Origin: Sporodiniella umbellata
Taxonomy: Eukaryota > Mucoromycota > Mucoromycetes > Mucorales > Rhizopodaceae
Length of the DNA: 64,000 nt
Assembly (NCBI GenBank): GCA_025677835.1
Contig: JAIXMR010000015.1
Coordinates: forward strand, 1-64,000
Reading direction: 5' to 3'
In this document: piece by piece, positions 35,346-48,466 of the stretch
Position numbering within the stretch: the first letter of the stretch is position 1
Layout: every line of letters starts with the position of its first letter
Notes under the pieces: model-generated
The model's input: only the letters and a program-made list of their open reading frames with translations
What the model was told of the DNA's origin: nothing
Databases searched by the model: none
Translations under genes and position numbers: made by a program

Positions 35346-38300
35346 ATCCACTTTTAAAACAAAAATGGAAACCAGAGCTCGCTTCTTTTAAAATAGCTGC
35401 TACTCTTTGTACAAGTAGATTTGTATTTAAGCGGATATTTGCTCATTCTGCATCAGTTTGATATCAACTGAAACACTTTACAGAAACGTTTTGAAATTCC
35501 GCCTTGGTTTACTATTCTCGAGATAAACGGCTGATTGACAGAGTTGACTAAGGGTTGGCTTTTGTTTACTTTTGAAAAAGAATAGTATAAAAAATGTCTG
35601 ATATTTTTTATTTGAAGATGTATTGTGCTTAAAACACCGGTTCTTGTTCTGGGGCAGCTCTTTTGGATAATCAAAGTGACAATCATACAAAGTATCGTGT
35701 TTAGACTCAAGATTTTCTTCATAGCCTATCACCTACCAAATGCCACTGGTATATTTGATTGCTTTAACCCGGTTTCAAAGACATAAAGGAGCACATACTA
35801 TCACATGACCTGAAATAGAAAGTCTTAGCTTCAACAATGTGCGATACTCGCAGAAACTAAGAACCGACCACTAGAATAGCCAGCAGTGATGGAAGTTGAA
35901 AAGCAGATTAAAATTGCATTGAGAAAACTTAACAGGAATCTAGCTTTCATTAATTAAAACAATGATTTTGAAAACAACTTTGCTGCATATCGATGGCGGA
36001 TTCATTAAGTTCTGCAAAACGTTTAAAATTTCATTGCTATTTATGATAGCGCGTTTTGTTTTTGTCTTTAATGTTGAGACTTAAAAATCCTTTAACAATA
36101 CAGTGATACAAGTGGTATTAGGATAGCATACAGTAAACTTTCCCAGTATTACAATTCATGAAAAATAATATCAATATAACAGAACCTTACATAAACGGGC
36201 GCGCAAGTGTTTTTTAGTAAGAGGATAAAGTAGTAGCATTTATATATTTAGCTATGTCTAAAGTTAACGGATAGTGTTATAACTATTAACGAGCCCAAGA
36301 TCAAACCTCATTGTATATAAGAGAATCGAAAACCCCATCGAAATACAATACCTAGCAATATATTAACACCAAATCAGCAGCAAACAAGTTTGACTTTATT
36401 GTACTTTTTTTTTTTTTAGAAAGACCAAATAAAAACCTCAAGTGTAGAACTCTTGAGAAAGATATAGGATAATTGAACTGATCTCAAACAGGAAGAATAT
36501 GATAGTTCATTCTTGTAGTATCGCAGATAGTTGTACGTATTTTTATGTAGATACACGATGGATGAAAGGTGCCCATTACTTACAACAACAGTGACTCATT
36601 CAAAATAACATGTACCATTTTTTCAACAAGAGCGACCTATTCGATCTCTCAAGATGAATCTGTTGTTGCAATACCAGGCTATTTTACTATGACTTAAATA
36701 CCCTGTTTACTTTATTAATAAACAAACTTCACAGACAGCTGGTAGGTCGATATTTCAAATTTTCTCACAGCGTTATTTCTGAGATCAAAGCGCGATAAAA
36801 CCTCAAAAGAACTAAGTTCTATAACAACCTTTTCCATGGCTTAGAGTTCTTGCACGGCTTACGAGTGTATTTAAATGTTGCGTATTTGGTCCTACAATTT
36901 ATGTGTTTTAAGTGTCCGTTGTGAAGAAGACCACAAAATTACAAAATTCGGTCAGATAATACTGTCTCTGAGCTACTTATTAACCGCCCATATGTGAAAG
37001 TACCAATGACTGACTCTCAATAATACTGCCAATGTACATTTTTAACCGAGCTAAATTATGAGAGGTATTGTGGTTAGGCACGACATTGGTCAACAAACGT
37101 TGTTACATACAATATTTTTACTTGAAGTTGAGACGCTTTTTAAGAAAATTCCGACAAATAAGAATTGATTTTGGATGGTTATAATACTCTTTTAGGTATT
37201 TTTGGTTAACTTGTCTAGACGAATGGAATAGTTTTTTAGACGAGTATAATTTAAGATGACGAACGTTGGGTTTGAAAACTTTTCTTTTTGCATTGCAGTT
37301 TGGTTAGTTGGTTGTAGAATTTATATTAATTAATATAATATAAGCGTGCTAACACCAATGAGTAGTAACAAATAAAAGTCACAGCTGCAATTTAAACTTT
37401 TTAGATTATGGTCTTCTTTACGCTTTTTCTGGAAGCAGATAATAGAGGTGGCTCTTCATTGCTCCACTGTTTGATTAGGTGATAGCTAGTAAAATTGCTG
37501 AGTTCTCCCCAAGCGCTCTGAATTTTGTTACATTTTTTCAGCGTGAAAGACATTTGATGTTTCCGCTTTATATGTTTACCTTGTTTCGTTAAAAGAATTT
37601 CAAGCACTGAAGGCTAAATAGTGCGAGGAAAGGGGGTATCAGCATCGCCTTGAAGAGTGCAAATCCTACCTTGATTCTTTTGAATAGTAATGTAGTTTTT
37701 GATATAAAAAGAATCGGCTTTTGCTTTACGACCTGCTTTCTTGACCATAGCTTGAATACCAACAGGGATCTTTATAAGGGCTCTAGGTGATAGTCAAATC
37801 TAAGAAATCTGTATATCATCTAAATTTATATAATAGAAGATTGTGTATACAATGTTATTACTTTAGCGTGTACTATTTTCTAAATCATTACAAATTTTAA
37901 ATGTTAGTCTATATTTCAAACGTTTCGCGACTTGATATGGGGGATGTAAATTAGAGTTAACAAGGTTTAAAAGCGAGATGAATTTGCTAAAATGAAACGC
38001 CTTTCATACACGCTGGGGCTACTTGCGTAATGTAAATTTCGATTATAATGGTCTTCAAAGTAACTAAAAATTTATTCATCTTTTTGAATGGCAAGAGCTT
38101 CGAAATATGATATAGTTAACTCTTTTGTTTTATACTCTAGTTCATCAAATCCTGTATAGAACAAATCAGCATTTGATAAAGTTCGGCTCTTTACTAGTTG
38201 ATTTTTACTGTTGAAGCCTTTAGCCACTGTAAACAAACCTTTGTTTTTTTGTGTTGTTCAGAACTTCTCCCTAAAAAAATACCCCTTGTTTTAAATAAGA

Positions 38301-38390
38301 GTATAATATATTTTCTCTTGACTTTATAAATACATACTGTGAAGGAGAAAGTAAAAGAGTAGTAGTACATTCTGATTATAAACCAGTGCT

Positions 38391-38423
<33 letters not shown>

Positions 38424-39300
38424 GAAGGGGCGTTGAAACGTGTCATTTTTTTAAGCGTTTATATGGATGGGCGAACATACCTTTTGTCTAGCAGTTTTTG
38501 ATAACAATTGGTGTGTTTTGCAATAAAAAATTAGAGTTATTTCTTTTCAAAGGGTGTATTTGCTTAGCTCATTCACAAGTTTTATTGATTTTTAAATGTA
38601 CCGTTTGTTTCCTTATTACCGTAATTTCCAATAATTTCGGAGCAAAATGCTCAATTAGTTTCATATATAAAGATGTTTAGAATGTACGCTCACAGACGCT
38701 TTGAAGAAAATACAGTTTTTTTTTTTTGCAATACCAACAACTATGGGTACTAGATGTACATAGTTTTAAAAGCAGCTGTAGTAGCATTTAAACATAGTAC
38801 GGCTTGTCGCTTTATTCTGGAAAGACGGAACACTGGGGTCTAGACTTTGAATGTTGATTTTTTATCCAAAAAAATTGATACTCGTTTTTAATAATGGTTT
38901 TGTGATCACTTTTCTATATTGTGCCAGTTTACTTTGTTGTGTATACGTTTGACTTCTTTAAGATCGCTTGGTATGCTATGTTGTATACATGATTTGGGAA
39001 AGTTAGCACATTGAGCCTATAAATAGAAACTAAATTATAAAAGACGTTTTGGCTCATTAAACTAAGCGAGAGTATACCAAAACAATGTTTGTTACTGTGG
39101 AGAAAAGCTGTTGTTTCTATTGGCAAAGACTGACAATAAAAGGTCCGCCAATCAAACCCGGATTGATTATACAATTTTAGGCTTCGCTCCCCTTTTGTGA
39201 AATAATCTATATCCTTTTTTCTTCTCTCTCCTATTTCACGTTTTTCTGTATTCATTCGTAGAGCTTTATTTTCTCTCTTTCGAAAACAAATTTAAAAGCA
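35346..39300. other. AT-rich gene-poor block
   Basis: Nearly 4 kb without a model. Minus-strand open stretches occur at 35722-35453 (89 codons with ATG), 37607-37401, about 37785-37650, about 38250-38090 and 39255-38929 (108 codons with ATG). None is recognisable and their junctions do not close. Their lengths are near what AT-rich DNA gives by chance. A 28-nt A run lies at 38391-38418. Decayed genes or transposons are possible, but no terminal repeats were seen. Confidence 0.4.
38391..38418 (+). repeat. Poly(A) tract, 28 nt
   Basis: Uninterrupted A run in intergenic DNA. Confidence 0.9.
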
Positions 39301-42300
39301 ATGAAAGAAGCAAGTCCTCTAAGGCAAGTTTCTGGCCCTGGCTACTCAAGGTAAATAATTAAAAGCTAACTTGTTACAATCATTTATACTTTTGGGTAGA
39401 GATTTGGATGTTTTATTTGAAGAGAGCGATGGGCAGTCTAGCCATCTCGGATTTCAATCTTCTCTTAACTTTGCTAGGCCTAAAGCCGCATACTCAACTC
39501 CATTCCAAAACTCCAACTTGGAGGCCCCATCTGCTTCTCCTCCTGCTACTCGACGCCCTCGTGCTGGGACAATGCCTTCCTTTATTCAGCCACCTCTAAG
39601 TAATCGCCCAGTAAATAGTTCATCTGCTGCTTTACTACTTTCAACAATAGAGGCTGGTCGTCACCGCTCAGGCTCCTTAAACCTTCCTCCTGTCGACGCC
39701 TCATATTGGACGCTTAACCATGATGGACCTCTCTCCCCCTCTTCTGAACAACTTTTGCAAAATGACAACGACTTTTCTATTGCAAGAACTATGCGTTCTC
39801 TCGGCTTAGAAGACGAAACAGAAAATAAAAGAGGAAAAGAAGAAAAGGACTTCCCAAACAGCCTATTTCACCATAAATCCCCTCCTGAATTTCATTTACC
39901 GAGCCGATCCCTTTTGTCTGGAAATAGTAGAAATAGATCTTATTCCGTAAACTCTGCTGCTAGATATGATATTGAAAACAATGGCGACATCTTACCTTCT
40001 GGAAATTTGGTTGTTGGGGGGACTTACTCTAAAAACACTGCTTTTGCCAGTCCTTTAGAGGGATTTAATAGACAACAGAACAGGCCTCGTGCAGTTAGTA
40101 TGGGTCGTGCGGATTCCAGCAGAGCGAACCCTATTCTTTTACCTCAAGCGTCGTTTTGGGGAAACAACAACAATGGACAAAGACCTTCTCCGTTGGTTTC
40201 TATGACAGAAGAAGAATACGAAGATCAGTCTGGTTTATCTCTTGGGGATTCCGAACTGTTGGCAAACATTTTGAACAAGAACAGCAACAGCACAGATTCA
40301 AACCCACTACATGAAAGCGCAAACCAAGATATATCTACAATTGAGGTAAAGTCAAGTCAAACAAATCTAGGGCTAGAAAAGAGAGTTTATATTGAAGTGC
40401 TGATTTTATTATCACAAAAAATAGAGACCTTTCTTATCCTTTAGTCAGTCTACTCCAACTTTCAAAGAAAATTACCCTACTCAAAACGCTAACCAGCAGC
40501 ACTCAAGATCGCTTTGGGTCGGAAATGTCGACAACACAGTTACCATCGAGATGCTGACCCAAGTATTCTCAATGTTTGGACCTATTGAAAGTGTTAGATT
40601 ATTGTTGGAAAAGGAGTGTGCCTTTATTAACTTCTTCAATATTGAAGATGCTATTCGAGCAAAGGAGGATGTTTTAACCCATATGGGAGGCCGCATCGGC
40701 AACTCTGTGGTTAGAATTGGCTATGGTAAAGCGGATGCAGTGGTTACAGAAACCAACGTTTCACAACCCACCCGTGCCTTATGTAAGTAGCGTGCTATTG
40801 CTTTTTTTTTTTTTTTAAAAAAAAAAAAAAGAGACAGAACCATGTCTAACATTTATTTAGGGCTTGGAAATATCCCTGTTAATACCACACCAAGTCTTTT
40901 ACAAAGTATTTTTGGTGGTTTTGGTGCTATAGAATCCATTCGTATTCTATCTCACAAAAGCTGTAGTTTTATAAATTTTGAATCTGCCGATGACGCTGTG
41001 GCTGCTCGCGATGCGTTGCTTCAAAATAAGATTTTTGCTCCTGGTTTTTCAGCTGCTCGTGTCGGTTTCGCTAAAATTCCCTCAGTGCCTGCGCTTTCGA
41101 CGAAAACAAGTGATTCCAACCTGTCTGCGCCTGTCAGCGAAAATATGGACTTTTCTGTCAATACTGCCAAACAGGCCACTTCAAACAAAGTCGTTGGTCA
41201 AGACGATGCAGCTATAGAGCTATGGCAAAAAGATCTGTATCACTGCATGGAGCAGCTAGGAATCGGAGAGCACGTTACTCTATCATCTATTGAACGTAAG
41301 TATACATATGGATATGTTGATCTTGATGTTAGCTAACTTGTTGAGCTTAGATTTAAAAGTTACCTCACTTTACCATGATTCGATACCTCCTGTACCGGAG
41401 TTGACTTTGAGTCGAAAGTTCGACTCGGCTCGTCTAAAAGAAATTCGCAAAAGATTGGACAATGCTGAAGATGGTGCACAGGAAGCAGAAATGATTGCTT
41501 TTGAGTGTATGAGCGAGATAGCTGAAATCACAAGTGGTAAGAATATTTTGGTTTAAAGTTTAGAGTCTTACGTTTCTTGTTAAAAAAAAAAAAAAAAAAG
41601 ACTATATTGGAAACACTCTTGTACAGCGTTTGTTTGAAAAGTGTTCAGAGGAAACAAAAACGCAAATGCTGGAGATTATTAGTCCTCACTTGGCCGCCAA
41701 TAGTGTTCACAAAAATGGCACTTGGGCTGCTCAGAAAATCATCGACCTTGCTAAAACACCTACGCAAATAGAGATGGTGCGTCAAAGTTTGCAGCCTTAT
41801 CTTCCTCCTTTACTTCTTGATCAGTTTGGAAACTATGCAGTTCAATGCTATCTTCGCTTAGGGGAAGTGGCAGACAGTAGTTTCATTTTTGACGCTATGG
41901 TAGAAAAAGTGATGACGATTGCTCAAGGTCGATTCGGGGCTCGTTCTATGCGAGGAATTTTAGAGGGTGAATATGTGAATCAAGAACAAAAGGTAACGCC
42001 TCGTTTTTTTTTTTTTTAAAAAAAAAGAAAAACCAAGTGCTTAAGAAACACCAATACGTAGGTTTATATTGCTGCCAGTCTTTGCCAAAACTCAGTAGCA
42101 TTGTCCACTAATGCCAACGGAACTTTGCTCTTATCCTGGCTGATAGAATCTCCAAACATTGAAAATCGAATGCAAGTTTTGGCTAGTCAGTTAGCGCCTA
42201 GTATGGTTCAACTTTGTACACACAAAATCAGTTCACAGACGGTCTATAAGCTGCTGAATCAAGAGTCTGATCCAGTGGCTCAAGATATCATCTTTAAAAG

Positions 42301-42517
42301 TCTAAGTGAAGAAAAGACTCTCTCAGAGATTTTGACAGACCAGCTACGTGGACTGAGTTTTGTTCAGAAAGTTCTGACATGCCCTTCTTTAAACAAAGAT
42401 CAAGCTTCCAGTCTATGTACCCAAGTATGTTTAGCTTTAGAGAAATTGAAAGGGCCAGGCCATAAAAAGCTTCTAGACCAATTGGTAGCTGAAACAAGCC
42501 AACAACCCGACAAATGA
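39301..42517 (+). CDS. RRM and Pumilio-repeat RNA-binding protein (Jsn1/Puf2-like)
   Basis: Seven exons: 39301-39350, 39400-40345, 40449-40782, 40861-41295, 41351-41536, 41601-41992 and 42062-42517, 932 residues. A long Ser/Asn/Pro-rich N-terminus (1-330) is followed by two RRMs. RRM1 is at about 345-430 (SLWVGNVDNTVTIEMLTQVF, ECAFINFFNIEDAIRAKE). RRM2 is at about 445-520 (WLGNIPVNTTPSLLQSIF, SCSFINFESADDAVAARD). A Puf domain at about 575-910 includes DYIGNTLVQRLFEKCSEE, KNGTWAAQKIIDLAKT and DQFGNYAVQCYLRL. RRM plus Puf is the Jsn1/Puf2 arrangement, whose members bind mRNAs of membrane-associated proteins. Targets are unknown. Confidence 0.93.
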
Positions 42518-42561
42518 AGATACCACTTTTCACACCACATTAACTCTTTTCTAAAAAGATG

Positions 42562-42592
<31 letters not shown>

Positions 42593-42900
42593 GAAACTGC
42601 ACATAAATAGAAAGGAATCAACATCAAAAGCATAAAAGAAAAGTATCGTTTAGCGATTTGCATATTATTTTCTTAACCAAAAAAGAAAAAAGAAAACATA
42701 GTTTGATACACTATTTTTTTTTTTTTTTTCCACTGTCAATGTCTCAATCTTTCTACAATCGTACATGTCCTTATCTCTGTTTTCTATTTTGTACAGTCTT
42801 TTTTTTTTTTTTTTTTTTTTCTGTTCCTGCACATCTTTTTACTTTTTAAATAAAATAAATTCTTTTTTCTTTCTTCAGTCTGTTCATGTCACGATCCATT
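42518..42900. other. Convergent 3' region between the Puf and pinin genes
   Basis: About 380 bp with a 30-nt A run (42562-42591), T runs near 42714-42730 and 42799-42820, and AATAAA-like motifs on both strands. Confidence 0.7.
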
Positions 42901-43698
42901 CTAATCTTCGTTATCTGAGAGTTTATCTTCTTCTCTGGATTCTCCTGTGTAGCCTTCTTTGCGTTCTTCAAAGCTTTTAAGAGCGATCAAAGCATCTTGT
43001 GCTTGGGTGTCTAATAATTTTGACATGCCCTCTGTTAACTTGTTAGGCAGATAATACAAGGTTGGTTCTGTCGCCGTTTTTAAAAAGTTTGCCAATATTT
43101 TTTGTTGCTGCACGTCTTGGAGTTCCTACAAATCGTCAGTCAGTTAAAGTTCGCCAAACCCCCACTTTGAGCTCAATAAGAAAACCTTTTTCTCGGCAAT
43201 CATCTTATCGACTTCTTCTCTCTTTAATTGTTCTAGGCGTTCCTTTTCGAGTTTGCGTGCTTCCATTTTCTCTGCAACTGCTTTTTTTTCTAGATAGAGT
43301 TTGTCTTGTAATTTTCTGTTGATTTCTCTTCGGTTTTTATCCTACTAAGAGCATTAGAACCAAACCGCTCTCGAATCATACAATTCACAGTGTCTAGGTT
43401 TGTTGAACACTACCACTTCGCTTGTTTGCTCTGTGTCATCTTTGAATTTGTTGAGTGTGCCTAATAATACACCAAAGAGCCTCTTGTTGCGACTTTTTCC
43501 AGCCTCACTAACTTCTAATCGAGGTCTTTTCGCCTTTTAAGTGTTTAAGTTTTTAAAACTTTCGAATTTTTTAATCTTGAAACGTACTTGCTCGCCTTCA
43601 GTGTCTTCAGCCTTTATTTCTTGCTCGTCATCTTCTGGTTTTCTTTTGTTTGTAGGTGTGGAATGGTTTACAGGAATGACAATGCTGGATTGAACCAT
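42901..43698 (-). CDS. Pinin/SDK/memA domain protein (splicing-associated)
   Basis: Exons 43698-43588, 43533-43414, 43341-43186 and 43125-42901, 203 residues. The block SRNKRLFGVLLGTLNKFKDD is the start of the pinin_SDK_memA domain. A charged helix follows (KNRREINRKLQDKLYLEKKA, EARKLEKERLEQLKREEVDK), then ILANFLKTATEPTLYYLPNK, as in pinin. Pinin belongs to the exon-junction/ASAP-PSAP splicing periphery in animals. The fungal protein is shorter and lacks SR repeats. The donor of intron 3 is a weak GTTTTC, so that junction is less certain. The C-terminus is acidic (EEDKLSDNED). Confidence 0.85.
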
Positions 43699-44623
43699 TT
43701 TTTAGAAAAAAAGAAAAAAAAAAAAATAGAGAAAAAAAGAAAAAAAAAAAAAAATAAAGGATAAAAATGTTCAATAAAAGCCTCAAAGCCCTTTCCCCCT
43801 TTCCTTTTTTTTTTTTTTTTTTTTTTTTAGCATCTCAAAAAGCCAATGTTCAAGCTGGCCATAGGACATTGACTGCTATGAATTACGTAATAAATTCTAT
43901 ACTGTTTGTCTTTGTTTCTATTGCTTTTCAAAAGAAATTTTAACTGTGTCCAGCCTTCACTGGTATGACAAGAGTATGTTTTCAAGTTCAGTAACTCTCT
44001 TAAAGGGTATCGTGCTGTTATGCACCTTCTCAGGATATATTCTAATAGTACCTTTTTTGAGCTACTGTTGATGCAGCAATTATTAGCAGCACTGGCTTTA
44101 ACCATGCCTATTATCGCGTCTTTGCTGATGAGTGGAGTGTTGTCAAGTGTTTCAAAGATAATATATCAGTAAACGCGGTCTTTACCGGCCTTTTTTCTAA
44201 AGTGAATTTTTTATACAACCTGCACTAACTAAGAGCTTCAAGCTAAAGCAAAGAGTAAACGCATATTTTACTAAGAGGCACTTGATGAGCGGGCCACTTT
44301 TTATCAAAACCTCTCTATTTGTACTCATCAAGACTGAGCAAGTCGTTTACAAGTGAACATAAACCCATGTACGAATAACAGATATGAAATATGTTTATGC
44401 AAAAGCGTTGCATAAGAACAATGCTAACCAATACGCTAGCGAATAGCTTGTTTTCTTTTTTGGTTGAAAAAGCTTTTGAGAATTGTCCACTTGACTAAAA
44501 GGTCAACGTTGATGAATTGAAACTCAAAATGCTTGATTATAAGTTTTTTTTTTTTTTTTTTTTTTTTTTTTATTATTATTCTTTAACAAAGTCTTTTTTT
44601 TTCACAATAGCAATTGGTTCTTC
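43699..44623. other. Divergent region between pinin and APSES genes
   Basis: About 0.9 kb. A-rich runs lie near 43710-43754, T runs at about 43807-43828 and 44544-44570. One minus ORF lies inside (listed separately). The pyrimidine-rich segment ending in AG at 44610 before the ATG may be a 5'-UTR intron acceptor. Confidence 0.5.
43827..44105 (-). CDS. Hypothetical 92-residue ORF
   Basis: Complete ATG-to-stop frame of 92 codons with basic composition, for example KKVLLEYILRRCITARYPL and LKFLLKSNRNKDKQYRIYY. No domain is recognised. It lies between two divergent genes and could be chance in AT-rich DNA. No splice or promoter signal supports it. Confidence 0.2.
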   Translation of the reverse strand: MVKASAANNCCINSSSKKVLLEYILRRCITARYPLRELLNLKTYSCHTSEGWTQLKFLLKSNRNKDKQYRIYYVIHSSQCPMASLNIGFLRC

Positions 44624-44872
44624 ATGTCAACAGGCAAAGTTTACAGCGCTGTATATTCAGGAATCCAGGTGTATGAGATGATGACCCATGGAATTGCAAC
44701 TATGATGAGAGGATCTGATTCCTACCTGAATGCTACACAGATTCTAAAAGTTGCCGGATTTGATAAAGCGCAAAGGACAAAAATATTAGAGCAGGAGGTT
44801 TTAGGAGGATTTGAGAAAGTACAAGGTGGATACGGAAAGTACCAGGGAACATGGTAATTAATAGAGTGTTCT

Positions 44873-44925
<53 letters not shown>

Positions 44926-46595
44926 TTCCAAAAAGTTTTTTTGTTTTCATCTTAAATTTTCAGGGTTACTTTTGAACAGGGAAAGGCTTTGGCGGAGAAA
45001 TACAATGTGTTGGAGACGATGAAACCCTTATTGAGCTTTGATCCTTCCGATACAACCGAACAAATCCCAACCAAAGCACAGGCTCTGACTGAGCAACGTA
45101 CTTTTCTTTCTTCGCCTGAATATCCAACCGATAAAGCAAGGCACAAGAGAGTCAAATTGAACGGTCTTCCACCCAACCCTGAAGGACCGTTTCATGAACA
45201 TCATCGCAGTATTTTGATGAACATATTTTTGAACGACAATTCAGAAAGCTCAACCACTGAATTTGCCTCGTCTTTGCTTACAAACGATATTGACGTTGAT
45301 CTTGTTCTGGATGAACAAGGACATACTGCACTTCATTGGGCTGCTGCCATGGGGAAAGTTCCGATAGTCAAGATGCTCATGGAAAAAGGGGCAAGTATGT
45401 ATCGAACAAACTACGATGGAGAAACGCCTTTGATGAGAGCGGTGATGGTCACTTGCTGTTCAGACAGCAGATGTTTTCATGAACTGGCAGAGATCATGAA
45501 GGAAACAATACCGGTAGTAGACGATCAAGGCCGTACAGTTTTACATCATATCGCACTTACAGCAGGCATCAACGGATATACAGAGGCAGCAATACAGTAT
45601 ATGAAGATTCTGCTCAAGTTGATCCCAAAGAAAAGCCAGAGCAGACAGGTTTTGGAAGCAAAAGATAGGGTGTTCTCCGAATCCGCCTTGGCTATTGCTA
45701 TGCGAGTAGAATGTCAGGAAATTGTAGACCTTTTGATTAAGCATGGTGCACTAGTGAGTTTTGTAGCAAGAAAATGTAATCCTTTATTGATCGAGTGTCA
45801 ATCTCCTTTTTTTTTTTTTTATTATTATTATTATTGATTTGAAGGACCCGTCCATTTTACGTAAAGAGCCAAATATCTATATCGAGTATTCTCCAGTGGA
45901 ATATAAGCCCAACCCAAAAGGACGCGATTTGATTCAATGTAAGCTGTTGAAATGAACTCGGTCAGGAAAAGTCTAACAGACGATACGTAGCGGTTCAGCT
46001 TGTGGTGGATAAAATAGAAGAGGATTATCAGGAGCAACTCAAGAGGAAAGACAAGGAAATCTTCAAAAAGGACAAAGAGTTGATGCTGGCACACGACGAA
46101 TTACAAGAAGCACAGAGAAGGCTCGAGCTACCTGTGTCTTTACAGCTTGTAGAGGCAAGAAAGAGAATACGCGAATTGGAAGAAAAGACAGCACATCCCG
46201 AAAGCAAACAAAGGGCGTTTGAAGAAGAAAAAGAGGAAAAAGAAGAAGAGAGCGCAATGTCAGATACAACACACATTGCCATTCAATCTCTTCAACAACA
46301 ATTGGATTCAAGCCGGGCTACGACAGAACAACTAAAATTAGAACTGAGTACTATCAAAGACAGCTTTGGCGAAAGGGAGATGGAATATAAACGACTCATA
46401 GCCACTTGTTGTAATATACCCATTGAGAAAGTGGACATGCTAATCAAGCCTTTAACAATGGCAATTGAAAACAACCCTCCTGATCTAGATATGGCTAAAA
46501 TGGTTGGGCTTATGGGACAACTGGATCGACGTGGCTCTATTCAGAATAGCACAAATATGACTTCTGATCTGCCAAACTTGTCGCCCAACTTTTAG
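44624..46595 (+). CDS. APSES/KilA-N ankyrin transcription factor (MBF, Res/Mbp1-like)
   Basis: Exons 44624-44853, 44964-45753, 45845-45938 and 45991-46595, 572 residues. The N-terminal KilA-N/APSES DNA-binding domain (about 5-95) has [39 protein letters not shown] and [20 protein letters not shown], which are near invariant in Mbp1/Swi4/Res proteins. Ankyrin repeats follow ([52 protein letters not shown]). Then comes a coiled coil ([20 protein letters not shown]) and a Swi6-binding-like C-terminal helix. MBF drives G1/S genes. Intron 1 holds a long (GA)n tract. The assigned subgroup is inference. Confidence 0.93.
44881..44922 (+). repeat. (GA)n microsatellite in APSES intron 1
   Basis: About twenty AG units filling much of the first intron of the APSES gene. 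Confidence 0.9.
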
Positions 46596-47116
46596 CTGTG
46601 TCTATCAGACTTTTTTTTTTTTTTTTTCTGCTAGTGTCGTTATTAGTCATTGTTCATTTCTTTTAATGGACAAGAACACGCTTATAGGTGTTGGCAAGCG
46701 TTTGCTTGTTCTTAGAAAACCCGATAGAGAGTGTGTGTCTATTATTATATAAAATAAATGTTTCGGCTATAGGAGGCATGGGTTTTTACATCGACTCCCT
46801 CCCCCTTTTTTTTTTTTTTTTTTTTTGAACGACGGCGATGCAGTCAGTGGTTTTGAGATACATAAAGATTATAGATAGCACTCAAACCTTCAAAAAAGTA
46901 TATTCTAATTCTATGTGTAGACTATATCAGAGAAGTATATCATGTTAACAATAAAACCCCACATTCAAAGCGGATTGCTTGGTGCAGGGTTATCTCTGTT
47001 TTTATAAAAAAAGATCGATAGCCAATGACATTGCCCACACCCAAATCGGATTTTCTAAAAAAAAAAAAAAAAAAAAAAATATATACATATAGAATTCTGT
47101 TCCTTCAGATAAAAAT
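46596..47116. other. Intergenic region, no gene seen
   Basis: About 520 bp between two genes on the same strand. T runs lie at about 46610-46627 and 46806-46826, and an A run at 47059-47079 passes into TATATACATATA just before the phosphatase start, a possible TATA element. Confidence 0.5.
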
Positions 47117-48364
47117 ATGCTACACTACTTGAGCACACAAGAAGACAGAGAAAAGTTTATTGACAAGTACGATAATTTTTTGTTTGATTGTGATGGTATT
47201 ACTTTGTTTTTGCTGTAAATTTGCTTTTTTCTAAAGGGTTTGTAAGGTGTTTTATGGGAGGGTACCAACATGTTTGATGGCGTAGCTGATGCGATGAGGC
47301 TGTTGAGAGAAAAAGGTTGAATTCAATCCATTTCTGACGTTTGCATTAACCCAGTTCAAAAAGGCAAACAAATCTGTTTTGTTACCAACAACAGCACAAA
47401 GTCTCGCGTTGCTTACTTGGACAAGTTTGAGGGATTTGGAGTGAAGGCAAAAGAGGTAACAGTAGTGGCATTCAAGGATTGGTTTGAAAAAAAAGAGCTA
47501 ATGAGAGTATTAGGAAGAGATCTTTTCTTCAGCCTTTGCCACAGCTACCTATCTGAAAAACGTCTTGCATTTTCCGGCCGATAAGAAGGTCTATGTTATT
47601 GGTATGAAGGGAATCAAAGAAGAATTAGCGTTAGAGGGGATCCAAAGCTGCGGAGGAGAGGTAAGCAAGGCCAGAAAGTAGAAAAGGTTAGTAAGACTGG
47701 ATTAGGACGATGTGGGTGTATTTGAAAATGAGCAAGTGCCTGACGATCCAGAGGTGGGAGCTGTCATTGTCGGACTTGACACACATGTGAACTATAGAAA
47801 ATATGCTAAAGCGTTTGCTTACTTGACCCGAAATCCGCACTGTCATTTTATCTTGACTAACGAAGATAGCACTTTCCCTCAACATGGATCATTTTATCCA
47901 GGTAAATATTAGATACGAGTGTTCGTACCGTTTCTAAAAAAAAAAAAAAAAAAAAAAAACAATGGGGACGACCAAAATAAAGGTGCCGGAGCTATTGCTT
48001 CTCCTTTGATCACTGCCCTGAACAGACGTCCTGACGCCGTCTTGGGCAAGCCTGCCTTGAACATGCTTCAGGCCATTTTCGCTGAGTATAAAATCGATCC
48101 ATCCAAGACTGTCATGATTGGGGACAGACTTGACACTGATATTGAATTTGGTTTAAACGGAGGTATTGATACTTTGTGTGTCTTGACAGGTAAAATAACC
48201 AGCTGCTTGATCAGGCTTTTCTTTCTTACCTATTATTTTCTTTAAAAAAACGCGCTTTTCTTATCAAATCAGGGGTTACTACAAAACAGGAGCTACTGTC
48301 CCAAAATAACAAAGTCAAGTCTACCTACTATATTGATAGTTTTGGTGACTTCAGTCCAAAGTAG
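47117..48364 (+). CDS. PHO13: HAD phosphatase, PHO13 / phosphoglycolate phosphatase type
   Basis: Seven exons: 47117-47195, 47247-47315, 47364-47455, 47514-47660, 47706-47901, 47983-48189 and 48273-48364, 293 residues. HAD motif I FLFDCDGVLWEG places the nucleophile at D24 and the acid at D26. Motif II is [10 protein letters not shown], the capped C2 region contains [20 protein letters not shown], and motifs III/IV are VLGKPALNM and [13 protein letters not shown]. This is the 4-nitrophenylphosphatase/PGP family, which repairs metabolic side products such as 2-phosphoglycolate and 4-phosphoerythronate. Its seven short exons are not visible as one frame. A poly(A) run fills part of intron 5. 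Confidence 0.93.
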
Positions 48365-48466
48365 ATTTGAACTCCGGTATTATAGAAATAAAAGGGAGTT
48401 TTTAGACTTTTGCTGTGTGCGTCTTCTTTTTTTTTTTCTTCAACACAAATATTTAATAAACACCAG

